64,000 bases of DNA from Podospora pseudocomata (taxonomy: Eukaryota > Ascomycota > Sordariomycetes > Sordariales > Podosporaceae). Under the pieces are notes generated by a model. The model worked only from the letters and a program-made list of their open reading frames with translations, searched no databases and was not told where the DNA came from. Positions 9,796 through 21,742 of the stretch are shown one piece after another. How positions within the stretch are numbered: position 1 is the first letter of the stretch; the number at the start of each line of letters is the position of its first letter. The DNA lies in contig NC_085887.1 of assembly GCF_035222375.1 (NCBI RefSeq), positions 3,757,501 to 3,821,500 of the forward strand, written 5' to 3'. A program made the position numbers and the translations under genes.

Positions 9796-10882
9796 CTACC
9801 AGGGAGTTTCATCTAGCACAAAATCGACTGATTCTTCGGCCCATTCAAGTTGTCTAGCAGCCTCCTCCTCGTCACGGCTAGTATCAAGACAATATTCCCT
9901 ATTTGTCTTTTCAATCCACTCATTCCACTCCTCTTCTGTCCGCACGTATGGTTTCGGCTTTTGTGGTTTCTTCTGGCGGGGATCATGCTCGTGGGTCCTT
10001 TCCACAATCTTGGCGAGAACACCCTTCAAATCGCAGCCATATTCCATTCCTTCTCTTGGCAAGTCCCTAGAAAACCACAGTCGTTAGATTGGTTTGACAT
10101 TGGACGGGCACGAGAACTTGGGTGCAGTCATCCACTTACCGCTCAGGCTGGTCAAAGAGATGATGCTCTTCAGCCAAATCAGCAACCCATCTTTCCACCG
10201 ACTTTTAGGCAGAAAGGTCGAAGCCCTCTTTCTCCCTCCGCTCCCGCACGAAATCAACCAGTGCGTCCCGACGCCACTGCAGAGAGCGGATGTATTGAAA
10301 GTGGCCATCTTCGGGTTCACACCACATAGGATAAGGGTTGGGGTAAAATATCATCGTGACCAGGTAGCGGCGGGCGATGACGGAGTTGTGGAAGTTGAGA
10401 GTCTCCAAGGCTTCTCCGCTTCCACCCGGGAAGTGCTCGCTCTCCAACTCTTCAAAGGGCAGTCTCTGATAGCACCCTTCGACCCTCTCCTTGCCTTGGT
10501 TGATCTGTCGCTGGAGTGCTTGTCTGAGTTCTTCGTGGTGCTGACAGTGGAAGTTGCAGGTAACTGCCTCTATATTACACGCTCCGCCATCCCGGTGAAT
10601 TGCCTGTAGGTAGGCCTGTTAGATTCCGATAATGGTACCACAATCAACGCCTGGTGTTACATGGAGTCTTACCTGGCACCTGCGTACCCATTCCTCTTCA
10701 TTATCCTCCAGCTCGTGTCCAAGGCATTCCTTCTCTTCGCCCTCTGGTATTTGAGCAACCGCTTCTGGCTGTGCCTCCTGTACCAGGTGCTCCGAGAAGA
10801 CATTGCAGGGCCTAGGAAGTCTTTGGAGGATATTCAACGACGATGTCTGTACCCGATGCGAGAACTTGTCCAAGATAGTCAT
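9796..10882 (-). CDS. hypothetical protein interrupted by an in-frame TAA
   Basis: Read on the minus strand from the ATG at 10882 (AAAATGACT). Exon 1 is 10673-10882, intron 1 is 10604-10672 (CAG|GTAAGA, CTAAC, CTACAG), exon 2 is 10140-10603, intron 2 is 10067-10139 (GTAAGT, CTAAC, TTCTAG) and exon 3 is 9796-10066. Exon 2 reads sensibly through a TAA at 10205-10207: before it EKEGFDLSA, after it, in the same frame, KSVERWVADLAEEHH and then a good splice donor. If translated only to the TAA the protein has about 202 residues; with read-through about 315. The protein is acidic and Glu-rich, with a Cys/His group (CNFHCQHH) near the exon 1-2 junction. No family was recognised. A CAA-to-TAA change (C to T, as RIP makes) would explain the stop, so this may be a young pseudogene. 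Confidence 0.55.
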
Positions 10883-11468
10883 TTTGTAGACGACCGACTA
10901 GCGTTAGTGAGCGGTGATTGGTCAGGACGCTGACTTCAGATATATCGTCTGCACGCGAGGGAGTGGTTGCTGGCTGTCGCTGACGAATGGTAGGATGATG
11001 ATGATGGTTGACGGACAAGGGAGAAACGAATCAGGAAATAAAAATGAACGGTGAAGGTAATAATTTAACAAACGGTTAAGGTAGAGTTCAGCGCAGTATT
11101 AGGTTTCACACACCCATCTATGTCAAACCCAAAACCACCATTTGATCCACATGGCTAACCCTTGACACCACCCAAAGTATCAAAGTCATTTCCATGATGA
11201 TAGGCTTCTGTACAGTAGGGTCACGAGCCTCAGGCTCCCTGTGTCCACTTTGCAGACGCGAAAAAAGTCTAACAAAAAAGACTGAAGTTGAGCTTCGGAC
11301 CCCGCATATCCTCAAAGTTAGAATTACGCTTCTCCAAAGAGAACCTCATGATGGGTGCAAATAATACCAGGTCGATCTTTGAATCTCTAGGGCAATCAGG
11401 AGGTTGCGTTAAGATCAAGACAAGTCTGTAACTTGCTTCTATATGCAAACCACCCCCTCAGTCCCCAA
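10883..11468. other. intergenic
   Basis: Upstream region of the minus-strand gene starting at 10882. It contains a short GATGATGATGATGG run near 10992-11010. No other gene was seen. Confidence 0.4.
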
Positions 11469-11962
11469 TCACAATGACCAATCAGAATCACCTTCCTGAT
11501 CACAATCACCACTCCACTCTTCGTGATCCCAATCACCTTCGTACTCTTTGTGAGCCCCATCAGCCTCGTACTTTGCGTGAAGGATACGGCGTAGAAACGG
11601 TCTAATGTATCGTCCCTCCATTCCTACCAACTCTTGTAGCGATATCTGCAGGTCGTCCAGTCTTGGCAGGACATTCCAATACCAGAAGCTCCTGCATTCA
11701 CAAATGGCGGTCCCGCGAAGCCTTTGCCATAGCGACCATTTCGGTGTCTCAAACTGGTAGGTACGTATTGATAGTCTCGGATCAACCTGCTCGTCACGCA
11801 CGATGATTCGGGCGATGATATCTGACATGTCTTTTCCTGGCTCGCGAGGCGTTGTGGAAGGGTCGGGAGGAGGTCTAGGACAGGACAGAAAGGTCAGCAC
11901 CTGTAACTAGGTCACCTCTCTGGATCTGTGAAAAGAGCGAATGCTTCGATCAAATAAAGCAT
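11469..11962 (-). CDS. small acidic-tailed hypothetical protein
   Basis: Proposed from frame and splice signals: exon 1 is 11916-11962 and exon 2 is 11469-11874, with a short intron 11875-11915 (GTGACC donor, TGCTGAC branch, TCCTAG acceptor). The join keeps frame and gives 150 residues. Exon 1 reads as an amphipathic MLYLIEAFALFTDPER. The middle is a basic/aromatic region (WSLWQRLRGTAICECRSFWYW) and the last 35 residues are Asp/Glu/Trp-rich with repeated EGDWD/WSGD-like pieces. The frame is open upstream of the ATG for 16 codons before a stop, so this could equally be the tail of a longer, decayed gene. Function unknown. Confidence 0.4.
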
Positions 11963-12269
11963 CCGCCACTCAAACGACCTGAGGCCCTCCAAATCGGATT
12001 TGGTCGGTCAGGGTTTCTTAATAATAGCGTTATAGTTTTAGTCGGTTGGTAGGATAGGGGGCAGGAAATATAAGCTTATTCTTAGATGTAGATGATGGTG
12101 GACTGGTGAGCAAAGGATTGGAAGAAGATTGACAGCACGCTTTGTACTCGTCGAAGACATGATCAGACTTTGGGACAATTTTCTGGCTTCCACGCCATCA
12201 ATGTGCGATAGACTCAAAAGCTACGCGTGACGAGAAACGGGTTTTCCGGAAAAGAAAGTCTTAATCTGT
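11963..12269. other. intergenic
   Basis: Spacer between a minus-strand small gene and a plus-strand kelch relic. It is somewhat AT-rich near 12010-12080. Nothing else was recognised. Confidence 0.4.
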
Positions 12270-12299
12270 GTGATAAACCTACCTGGCACGTGGAAAGGT

Positions 12300-13010
12300 G
12301 GCGCTGGTTTAGGCCCTGCCAAGCTCACCAGGCCCGGGCATAGACTCTTGGGGCTCTCCTGTCAGCGGTTTGCATTTCACTGGTCGGACTTAACTGGGTC
12401 TGTAGGCCACGCATACCTCATGGGTGGTTTGATGCTAGATGAACGCCGGGTTCTCGCTGACCTGTGGTACATCGAACTCCAAGCGTCTTCAGAGCTTCGC
12501 TGCATCCCCATCGCTGCGTCGGCCCGCAAACCCAGTGCCCGTGTAGAGCACTGCTGTGTTCTCGCCGGCAATGCTCTGTGTCTGTGGGGAGGTAATGCCA
12601 AGATCGAAGAAACGGACACTCTGAACAACCTGTACATGATGAACCGAGGCGAGCGACTCTCATCCCTGTGTGTGTACTCATTCATGTCAGCGCTACTAAC
12701 CAAGGGAAACAGAAACATGCCACTGGTGCGTAGCTCCCGTCTCCAGTGCGTTCTTGATGTTTCCCCGCCGCCTGGGCGCTATGGACATAGCTTAACCCTC
12801 GTTGGGTCGTTCCTGGTCATCTTTGGCGGGCACTCCATGGTTGTCATCGGGAAGCACATAGTTGTACTTGGGGGAGAGCCGAGTTTGAGTACGCATGCTA
12901 ACCGGAAAGAGCTCGCCCTGGGCTACGTGCTCGACACGACGAAATTTCAAACACCGCAAACATCTTTGAAACTGTCTTACCCAGCTCCCTTGAAGAAACA
13001 ACTGTGGTAA
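12300..13010 (+). pseudogene. kelch-repeat (Kel1/Tea1-like) protein relic
   Basis: The plus frame 12270-13010 carries kelch-type blocks: GHAYLMGGL, ADLWYIELQASS, ARVEHCCVLAGNALCLWGG, then KIEETDTLNNLYMMN. A decayed intron follows, with a GC donor (GAG|GCGAGC at about 12644) and a good CTAAC...GAAACAG 3' end at about 12717. Next is GRYGHSLTLVGSFLVIFGGH, directly joined to MVVIGKHIVVLGGE and GYVLDTTKF. In intact fungal Kel1/Tea1-like polarity proteins the IFGG and the MVVIG-IVVLGGE blocks are separated by several further kelch repeats, so this copy has lost them. The coiled-coil C-terminal half is absent. It is probably a non-functional fragment or partial duplicate; the family organises cell-end polarity and fusion. 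Confidence 0.6.
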
Positions 13011-13678
13011 GTACCACGCCGGATATGGCGTTGCAAAACCACCCAGAATAGAGCCAAATCTTCGTGGGGTGACTGCAAAGCTGGTTAGGTGGTACATGAT
13101 GGTATGTAGAACCATGCTTCTCGAATAAAGTTGAACCCTTTTAACGAGGTCTTTACAGGCTTCAAAAGATAGTTTCTAGGCCTTGAAAGATAGTAAATAG
13201 GTCCGGAAGGATGGTTAATAGACCTTGAGAGATAGTTCAAAGCCCCCAAGAGATAGTTAAAGGCCCTTGAAGTGATAGTTCATAGGTTTTATAGGATAGT
13301 TAGTAGGCCTAGAGGGATGGTCAGAAGGCCCCTTAATATTCAAAAGGTGTAAGCTAACAGTGATCATACATTTTACTCCTGCAGTTCAGTTATCGCCCAC
13401 AGCCGGCTACGTGCTCAAGGTAGGTACACAGCCTAAAAGACAACATTAGTGATTCAAGCAAGGAAAATGAGGAGAATGCAAAGACTAGAGGTAGAGTTTT
13501 GACAAATACTATTTCATATTCCAAATAATCCTATACAAGATATATACCAGCCCATCACAACCATGCAGAAATAATGTACAAAAAAAGAACAATATACACA
13601 AACTGATTGACTATACCGCCAACAGCTAGAAATCCCTGTAACCAAACATGGCCAAAGAAAAAGAAAAGAAAAAAACGC
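13011..13678. other. intergenic with 22-bp repeat array
   Basis: Holds the tandem repeat at 13142-13333 and the 3' flank of the NRPS gene, which includes an A-rich stretch near 13650-13680. No gene was seen. Confidence 0.5.
13142..13333. repeat. degenerate about 22-bp tandem repeat, array A
   Basis: About eight units of 20-23 bp follow the consensus TTGARAGATAGTTAATAGGCC with frequent changes; examples are TTGAAAGATAGTAAATAGG, TTGAGAGATAGTTCAAAGC and AAGAGATAGTTAAAGGCC. A related, more AT-rich array lies at 42256-42478. Confidence 0.7.
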
Positions 13679-16600
13679 CTATGCAATGTTCAACTCCTCC
13701 CCAGGCCTGTTCACCAACTGCTCCAACGAAGCACAAACATCATCCAACAACTTCACCGCCTCCTCCTTCCACGACTCAAAAGTGATAACCTCAATGGTCA
13801 AGGTATCCCCATCATGGAAAGCCTGAATCTTCCACTCCCTCAACGGCTCCTCGTACGCATACAGCGTCTCAAACTTAGCCTTGCGGTCCAAGAATGACAA
13901 GGTCTCGACGTGGGCCACATCCTGGTGAACGACCGTATCGAACCAGGTCACCTCCTCAGGATCCCAGTCTGTGCAATTCCGGACAATCTCCTCCAGACCC
14001 ATGCAGTCGTGCGAAGAAGTCATCATGTGCTGGGTCTGGAGGGCCTCGAGCAGGTCGTAGCCGGTGCGGATGGGGACGTCGCCGTCGAACTTGACGCGGG
14101 TGGGGACGTACTGCCAGCAGGGGCCGGCGATGGCGTTGGCGTCGGGGATGCCGGGTATGTCGACGCTGCGGCCGGAGGCGACTTCGCCGAATACCACGTC
14201 CTTGACCTTGAGCAGACGGGCAAAGGTCAAAGCCCAGGCTGCGGAGGGAAGGGTAGCTACGGTCACGTCGCGGCTGCGGGCGGCGATGTTGACGGGCTTG
14301 TGGATGGCAAAGTGGCGGCGGTCGGTGATGGGGATGTCGGGTCTCAAGAGAGAAACACCCTCGGAACCGGCAAGGAGGTCGCGCCAGTAGGGGATGGCAG
14401 CGGGAATGCCCTCTTGGATGGTGTAGTCGACAAAGGTGGAGAAGGGGTACGATGGAGAGACCGACTTGGGGTCCTGGTACAGCTGCTGGAGCTGATTGAG
14501 GAAGATGGGAAGGCAAATCTCATCGTACTGGGCGTGGGACAGACGGAAGACAAGGGTGCTCTTGGTGCCGTTGGTGACAAAGAACCACTTGACGAAGGAA
14601 GAACCATAAGGCATCTTGGTTTGGGCATCCAGTCTGCTGACCTTGCCGGCAAACTCCTCGACATCGTCACCGTCAATCTCATATTCGACAATGTCGACGA
14701 TGAAGGGGTTCTCGATCACCACGCTGTAGCAGACATCATCAAGGCGGACATAGACGGTGCGAAGGACTTCGTTGATGGCGACAAGCTCTTGGCAGGCACG
14801 GAAGAGCTGCTTCTTGTTGACCATGCCCTCAAAGTGCATGAGCTCATAGCGGATGGAGAAGCGAGGAAGCTCAACGGTACCCCTGACGGCAATCTCCTGG
14901 AGAGGTCTGGTGGGGAGCACATCGAAGATCTTCCATGACTTGTCGGCCAGCGATCTCTGCATACGACGCATGAAGGAGGTTAAGAGGAGAGAGAAGGGCT
15001 GGTAGTCGGCCTTGGAGGGACTGGATGGGCTCGCGGGAGAGCTGCTGCCCTGGCCCCTTTGAACGTTAGTGATGACAGTGGGCGATGGCTGCATGACATT
15101 GGCCATGTCATACAGAGTCCGGTTGGCAAAGACCTGCGCGACGCTGAGCTGCATTCCGTGCTGACGGGCCTCGGAGACGAGCTTCATGGCGGCAATCGAG
15201 TCACCACCACGGTTGAAGAAGCTGTCACCAAGGAAGATCTTGTCCTCATCGACCTTGAGAAGACGACTCCAGATGCCCCGGAGCAGCTTTTGCTTGGCAG
15301 AGGAAGCAGAGATGGCAGGGCCAGACGAAGCAGCCTTCTTCTTGGGGACAGTGAAATCGGGCTTGATCTGGGCCGACTTGGGGAGCACGCGAAGAACAGG
15401 AGTGTCGACGCTGAACTCAAAGCTGGCAAGTCGTCCGGTTCTGTAGATCTGGCCGCCGTTGACAGTGGTGCTCTTCAGCCACAGCGGCAGTGGTGTCTGC
15501 ACAGCGACTGCAGGGGCGCTGAGGGTCTTGGTGGTCTCCACTAACAGCTCACCCACAGCGCCACGCGGGGAGGGGCGCGTGTGGTCAGCTGCATCGACAA
15601 TCCAGGCACCGGCAATGTCAGCCCGATCCAACCCAAGCGCATCCAAGTCAGCACCCTCCAACTTGAACTTCTTGCTCATATCCTCAACTTCTTTGCTGTC
15701 AGCATCCGTCAGACACTGCAAATCACCGACCTTGACCTCCTTCGCATTGCCCTCGCAGAGCTGGTGCACCACTGTCCGGAGCTGCTCCAACACTCGCTCC
15801 ATCGTGTCCTTGCTGACCGTCTTGGAGTCGAAACTGGCCATCACGAAGAAGCCATCGGAAGAAAGGGAGCACACCAACATGAGGGCATACGTGTTGAACT
15901 TAAGCGCTTCCTGGGCCGCCTCGCCATCGCCCGCCGGCACCAACCCGTTGGCCGGTGTCTTGTCGTCAGCCTCGACCTCGCCAGCTGCGGGATGCAGCAC
16001 GAAACCAGTACGCAGCTCGCAAGCCTGAAGGGCGTCGTCGCTCAACTTGCGGATGTGCTGAAGACCGGCATGTTCGTATGGGATCTGACCGACAATCTGC
16101 TCGGCAATGGTCTGAAGATAGTGCTCGACGGACGACTCGCGGTTGATGGTGACCCGCACAGGAACGGTGGTGATCATGGGACCCTCGATCTCTTCGACGC
16201 CTACGATGGGGGCATTGCGACCAGTCAGTGTCTCGCCGAAAACAATGTCGTTATTGCCGCTGCAGTACTGGGAGGCCACCAGAGCCCACGCCGCGCGAAC
16301 CACGCTGGCAAGAGTGATGGTGGCACCGGGCACCGATGGGAGCTTCCGGCCATCAAGCTTGATATCGACTTCGAGGAGGGAGTCGGCCTGGGTCTGGTAG
16401 CCCTCAAAGGGAAGACGGGGGAACTGAACACCCGTCGCACCGTCGAGCTGCTCACGCCAGTAAGTGTCGCATCCTGCACGATCAAGCCTGTTGTTGAGGT
16501 AGTCGATGAAGTGCTTGAACTGGGCCGCTGGCTTTCTCGGAGCAACACCCTGGTAGGTCTGGTTGACACGGTCAACTACCAGGGGCATCGACCATCCGTC

Positions 16601-19600
16601 GTAGAGAGCATGGTGCATGGTCAGTACAAAGTGATAGACGTCGCCCTCGCGGATCATAGCGTAGCGAACAAGCTTCTTGCCGAGACCCATCTCCTCGTCC
16701 CGGTCGTCCTCGAGATACCTGGCCAACGATGACGCAGTGCGCCACTGGATAGGCTCCCTGATCAATACTTGCATGAGACCGTAGTCGGACACCTGAACGA
16801 TACGAGTGCGGAGGATGGCGGAGTCGGCGGCGATGGCCTCGAAGGCATTCTGCAACTTCTTGGCGTCTTTGGCATTGTTCATCTTGAGCACACGCTGGGC
16901 TACATAGGCCTCCTTGACCTTGGCAGAGAGCGCCATCAAGGCCTCTTGGAGCGGTGTGCAGGGATAGACATCCTCGATATCGGCCTTGTCAACCTCGCAA
17001 AGCTGGCTGGCCTCGGTCTTTGCCGCCTCAGCAGACCAGGCCTTGTCGATCAGGGAGAAGGGTGGGACGTCAGCAGCAGCACCACCGCTTCCAGCCTCTG
17101 CCTTCTTAGCAACCACAGCCATATCCCGGAGGACAGGGTACCGGAAGACATCGGCAACCGACAGAACAATGCCTTCAGCGCGAGCAGCGGGAACGAGTCT
17201 CATGGCCCTGAGAGAGTCTCCGCCGAGAGCAAAGAAGCTGTCGCTAACAGTGATGTCGGTATGGTCCCCAAGCAACGACTTCCACACAGCAGCCAGTATC
17301 CGCTCCATCTCGGTCGAAGGGGCACCACCTTCGCTGCTCTTGTTCTTGCGGGCGCTGCCAGTGATCTGCTCGCGCGTCATGGCGCCTCCAAGCGCACGAA
17401 GCTTCTTGCGATCGATCTTGGCAGAAGGCAGCACTGGCATGTCGCGGAGAGGGATGAATGCCGCGGGGACCATGTATCGGGGAAGGTCGACACCAAGCGC
17501 TTCCTCGATACCGGTCAGGGCCTTGGTCAGTTCATCAGAGAAGGTGGCCTCCGCTTCGTCACATTTCTCGGTTGTGCCGCTCTTGCTGCGAGGCTCGGCC
17601 AAAAAGGCCACCAAAGTAGGCTCGGCACCCGCAGGCTTGATGACCTCAGCAGCGATCTTGACACGGCTTGGGAGGTGGTGCCGGAGATGGTGCTCAATCT
17701 CGACCAACTCAACACGCTGTCCACGGAGCTTGACTTGAGCATCCTTGCGGCCGATGAAGACAAAGTCACCAGACCCATCAGCATCGTACCGAACAAGATC
17801 ACCAGTCTTGTAGAGCCGGCCGGTTCTGCCAGGGATCTCTTTGTGTCCGGCAACCAACCATATAGGGTCCTCAATAAACACCTCAGCCGTCTTCTCGGCC
17901 TCACCCAAGTAACCAAGACCAACGACGGGGCCTTCCACCAGCAGCTCGCCGACTGATCCGACAGGAACCAGACGGTCGTGGTCCTCGGGGTCGACAATCC
18001 AGCCTACACCGCCGACACCACGGCCAATGTTTCCGGTCGTAAACACCTTGCGCTCGTCCTTGTTCTTGGCAAAGGTGTTGTTGACAGTGCAGCCGACAGT
18101 GCATTCGGAGGGGCCATACGCGATAATGACGCTGGTCTTGCCCTTGCTCCACGCAGCCGCATCAGAAGCCGAGATGGCTTCACCGCCCAATCCCAAGACG
18201 TCAAGCTCAGCAATCACGGCGGGATCGAGCACACGCGCAACACTGGGTGTCATATGCGCCATGTTGGCGCCACTGGCCCTGATGGCACCGCCAAGGTCAT
18301 TCATGCGGTCGGCATCAGAGGGGATGCAGATGGTGCCACCGACTGACAGAGTGCAGAGCATGCAATCGATGCTGACATCGAAGGCATAACTGGCAAACTC
18401 GAAGCACTTGGTAGAAGACTTGTACCCCACCGCCTCAGCACGGGGAATAGCACCGCTGGTGAAGTTGGCGTGAGAAACAACGACACCCTTGGGCTTGCCT
18501 GTGCTGCCAGAGGTGAACTGGATGTAGAGAGGAGAGGTGACAGTCGGGATAGTGGGCAATGGGGGGAGCTCGCCCTCGATAGTGGAGAAAGACTGGAACA
18601 GCTCCTCGTTCACCGTTACCACCTGGCTGCCATCTTCAGGAACAAGACGCTTCGCCAGCTCAGTCTGAGCGGCGGAGGCAACGACCAGCTTGCCGCCGGT
18701 TTGCTCCACCATGGCGCGCAGTCTGCCCTCTGGCTGAGATGTTGGGTCCGTCAAGGCAAATGCGCCACCAGCCTTCATGATGGCCAACAAAGCGACGATG
18801 GTCCACCGGCACTTTTCGAAACATAGCGGTACATTAACACCAACTGTGATGCCCTGAGAAACAAGGTAATGCGCCAGGCGGGTAGACATGAGCTCGAGCT
18901 CGGCGTAGGTCCATTGGCCATCCCACGAGGAAAGCGCAATCTTGTCCGGGCGAGCGGCGGCCTGCTCAGATATGATGTCTTGCATCGTCCGGTCGATCAG
19001 AGGGGGCATTTCGGCGTTCCAGGCCCATATTTGGTCGAGGTCACGGCCGAGGGGCTCGAGGAGGGCCGAGATGGGGGTTTCAGGCTGAGTGGTGATGATA
19101 TTAACCAGTTGAATTAGGGTGTCGAGTCTGTCTCCGGCCTGCCGGGAGTTGAGGGAGTCGGGCTTTTCGGTGGTAGGGTAAACGCCCTCGAGGGTGAGGG
19201 CAGAGGCATGCTTGGAAACACGGAGTTGGAAGTCGAATTGCTGGGGATTGTCAGTCAGTCGTGTTTCAGGGGGGGTCAAAAGGTGGAGTCCATACAGATG
19301 GTCCAGCCGTCTCTTTTTGGGGAAAGGAGGTCTCTCTCTCGTCATTGAAGAAGAGGTAGAGGAGCCCTGGGCGGGCGATGTTCTCGGTTGAGGTCTTGAC
19401 GGCCTGGAGGAAGGTTGAAACAGACTCTGATCGTGACCTGGTCAATTCGAGACCGAGGGCTTTGAGGGAAAAGCGGGTGGAGATCTCCGATGGTGAGCCT
19501 TGCGACTTGTGGCCCCAGGAAAATTGTTCTACTCTGTCGTCGTCGCCTCGTTGTCTTTGGAGGAAAGCACCCCAGGCGAGAAGAAGGGCGTCGAGGGCAG

Positions 19601-19724
19601 ACTCTGATTCGGGTACTGGTAGCGTCCTGGTAACAGAGTCTAGAGGAATGGTCTGGGTGTCGAGCTGCATAGCATCGCGGCGGAGGCCACCCAGAATGCC
19701 GGGTGCGTGCTGGGCGAGATGCAT
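13679..19724 (-). CDS. NPS6: extracellular siderophore (fusarinine-type) non-ribosomal peptide synthetase, NPS6/SidD-like
   Basis: Exon 1 is 19296-19724 and exon 2 is 13679-19240, joined over a 55-bp intron (GTATGG, CTGAC, CCCCAG), giving 1996 residues. Domains in order are: N-terminal condensation-like remnant (1-210); adenylation domain (about 225-750) with FTSGSTGKPKG at about 385 and a YKTGDLVRY core; carrier domain with LGGDSL (Ser near 816); condensation domain with HHALYDG (near 1018); a shrunken second A domain that keeps only WIVDAADHTR, GELLVE and IYRTGRLASF pieces; carrier 2 with RGGDSI (near 1490); and condensation 2, whose core is SHAQYDE (near 1713). The A-T-C-dA-T-C order is that of NPS6/SidD, which couples three N5-acyl-N5-hydroxyornithines into fusarinine-type siderophores exported for iron uptake. 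The upstream spacer carries an SRE-type GATA site at 21000. Start chosen at MHLAQHAPGILGG, as family members begin this way. Confidence 0.92.
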
Positions 19725-20997
19725 ATTGTCTGGTATGTTATGCCGAGCTGGCTACGGGAAGGGACACGACTGTCGGTAAATTCCCGCTTTCTATCTCTTG
19801 TCGAGAGGTTCTTTGCCGTGTCGTGGTAGCGTGTGGTGACGTTACAGGACAGGATCAACGCATGGGGGTGGGCAGCGGGATATCCCTTTCTGCTACTTTT
19901 TGTTCGAGGGAGAATGCTGACAAGAGAGGTACAATAATCGGGGTGACACTCTTCTTGCAGTTCTTGATACAGAGAGGAAAAAGGAAAGAAATCAGGAGAG
20001 GGAAAGACCAGGTATGACCGGCAACTTTTCACTTTGGTGAACCTGCATCTGCTAGACTAGCGAATCCAACCCATCCATGTTTGGATATGTATGGGCGCTG
20101 GATACTAGCCGGAATGATACCCCATTCCCGGGTCTTCACTACTAGACCTTACGACAAGAAATAAAAACCCCGCTCTTGAAGGGTCTGGGGCTAGGTTCAG
20201 GTTTGTTGGACATTGGCTCGTGATTCTCGAGCCCTTGAATACGGCAAGATGACACGCCGATGGTCGGGACTAGCAACTACTTTCCTGGATGCAAGACGGG
20301 AAGGAGGGCGCGGTATCGACTCGACCGATGAACCGAGATGGCTTCCTCGCCGGCCTCTAGCTCCCTTCTGTCTCCGCAAGCGAGACTTGGCCATGTGTGT
20401 GACCAGGTTCATGGCCTTTTGCTCTCTGCGAACAAGTGGGTACGGATCTGTGAAGATGGCGTGGCCGGGCATGTGGCGAGAGGGATATCCCCATCCCATC
20501 CCATCCCATTGTGCCTTGTTGCAGGCAAAGATGTGCGATGCCGTACGAGAAGGATACAGGTATGTATGTACGTACGGTATTAAACTATAACAAACAGAAA
20601 CAGGCAAAAAGGGGTTCAAGGTGATGGTGTGTGTGTATGTAGTATGTGATGTCACGCTGCGGAAGACAGTCGGCCGAGCGTTTCTCATGAAGGGGATTCC
20701 CTCATCTGGATGTGGCCCCGAACCATTGACCAATGCAGTGGGTGGGGGAAGGTGTGGCTTGCTATTGCTCATTGGATGGGTGAGTAGAGTAGTGGTGGTG
20801 GTGGCAGAAGTCCTGTGCTCCCAGAACATGTGGTAGGTGGTGGTGATCAAGAAAGGGTGTGAAGGGAGGTGGGGTGAGGGGAAAAAAAACATCAGAAAAA
20901 AAAGCCGTTGCTGAAACCCCGATTCCATATCTCGACAGGGGTTCAGGAGAGCGTGTGGAGTGGAGTTTGGTCAACAGGGGGTCCCTGGACGAGGGAC

Positions 20998-21018
20998 GGA
21001 TCAGATAACTTTACTGGG
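20998..21018 (+). promoter_or_regulatory. SRE/SreA-type GATA iron-repressor site upstream of the NRPS
   Basis: GGATCAGATAACTTTA with ATCAGATAA at 21000-21008, a full match to the ATCWGATAA consensus bound by fungal GATA iron repressors. It lies 1.28 kb from the NRPS start. The same 16 bases recur upstream of the ABC transporter. Confidence 0.6.
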
Positions 21019-21720
21019 CATCGTGTCATTGGGTGGGGTTGTGGCTCCATCGAGGGACGTCAATGCCGAGGGTTGAAGTTTTTGAGCGAGATTTTTGAGA
21101 TTGGCGGGTTTGTTGGAGTTGGTTTTGAGGGGGAGTGCTGATCTTGAGATTCCTGCAGGACTGCGATATTGGAAGAGGTTCAAGGTGCGGTGAGTGTTTG
21201 GGCAACTTGGAGATGTGGTTGTGTAAGTGAAAGGGGTTGGCTTTTCCTCTGAGCCAAGGAGGCGTCCTTATTGCCGCCCGCTATGAGCCGCACTTTGGGG
21301 GGTTGCTCCGGCTTCGGCTTCGGGCCAACACAACGCGGGTTTTGTCACAGCGGTGATGATAACACCGAGCATTGAGTTGTCAAGAATGAGAAGCCAGCGT
21401 TTTTGAGGCCGATGACTTGGGAGCATAGAGAACAAGACAAATCTTGAAGTCATGAGCTCCCTCCCCCCCCCCCACGCGAGTCCCTAGAAATTGAGATTGT
21501 GCAACCACGGCCGGTAGCCACTGACGAAAACAGACATGGTGCTTGGCTTGCTTCTCAGACAAGATATTCAGAGAGGGTCTCGCTGCTATTTAACTTTTCT
21601 TCCAAGGCCGCAAAGCCGCCCCTTCTTCCCGGGGCGGTGTCACGGGTCAACTCAGGCCACGGAGAAAAGAGACGATCCTTCTGATCGGGTTCTTCCCGAA
21701 GGATTTGCCATTTTTCTTGA

Positions 21721-21742
21721 GATGATGATGATCATCATCATC
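21721..21742. repeat. 22-bp perfect palindrome
   Basis: Four GAT units followed by four ATC units (GATGATGATGA / TCATCATCATC) form a perfect inverted repeat without a loop, in the NRPS-GNAT spacer. It may be a chance product of trinucleotide repeats. Confidence 0.7.

Noticed and set aside
14000-17960. Long plus-strand frames (342, 383, 395 codons) opposite the NRPS
   Set aside because: Antisense shadows of a strongly GC3-biased gene; the minus frame carries all NRPS motifs.
20197-20928. Minus-strand open frame of 243 codons between the NRPS and GNAT genes
   Set aside because: Low-complexity, His/Pro/Ser-rich text with no family resemblance, covering simple repeats (CCCAT units, GGT runs), in a region that looks like promoter.
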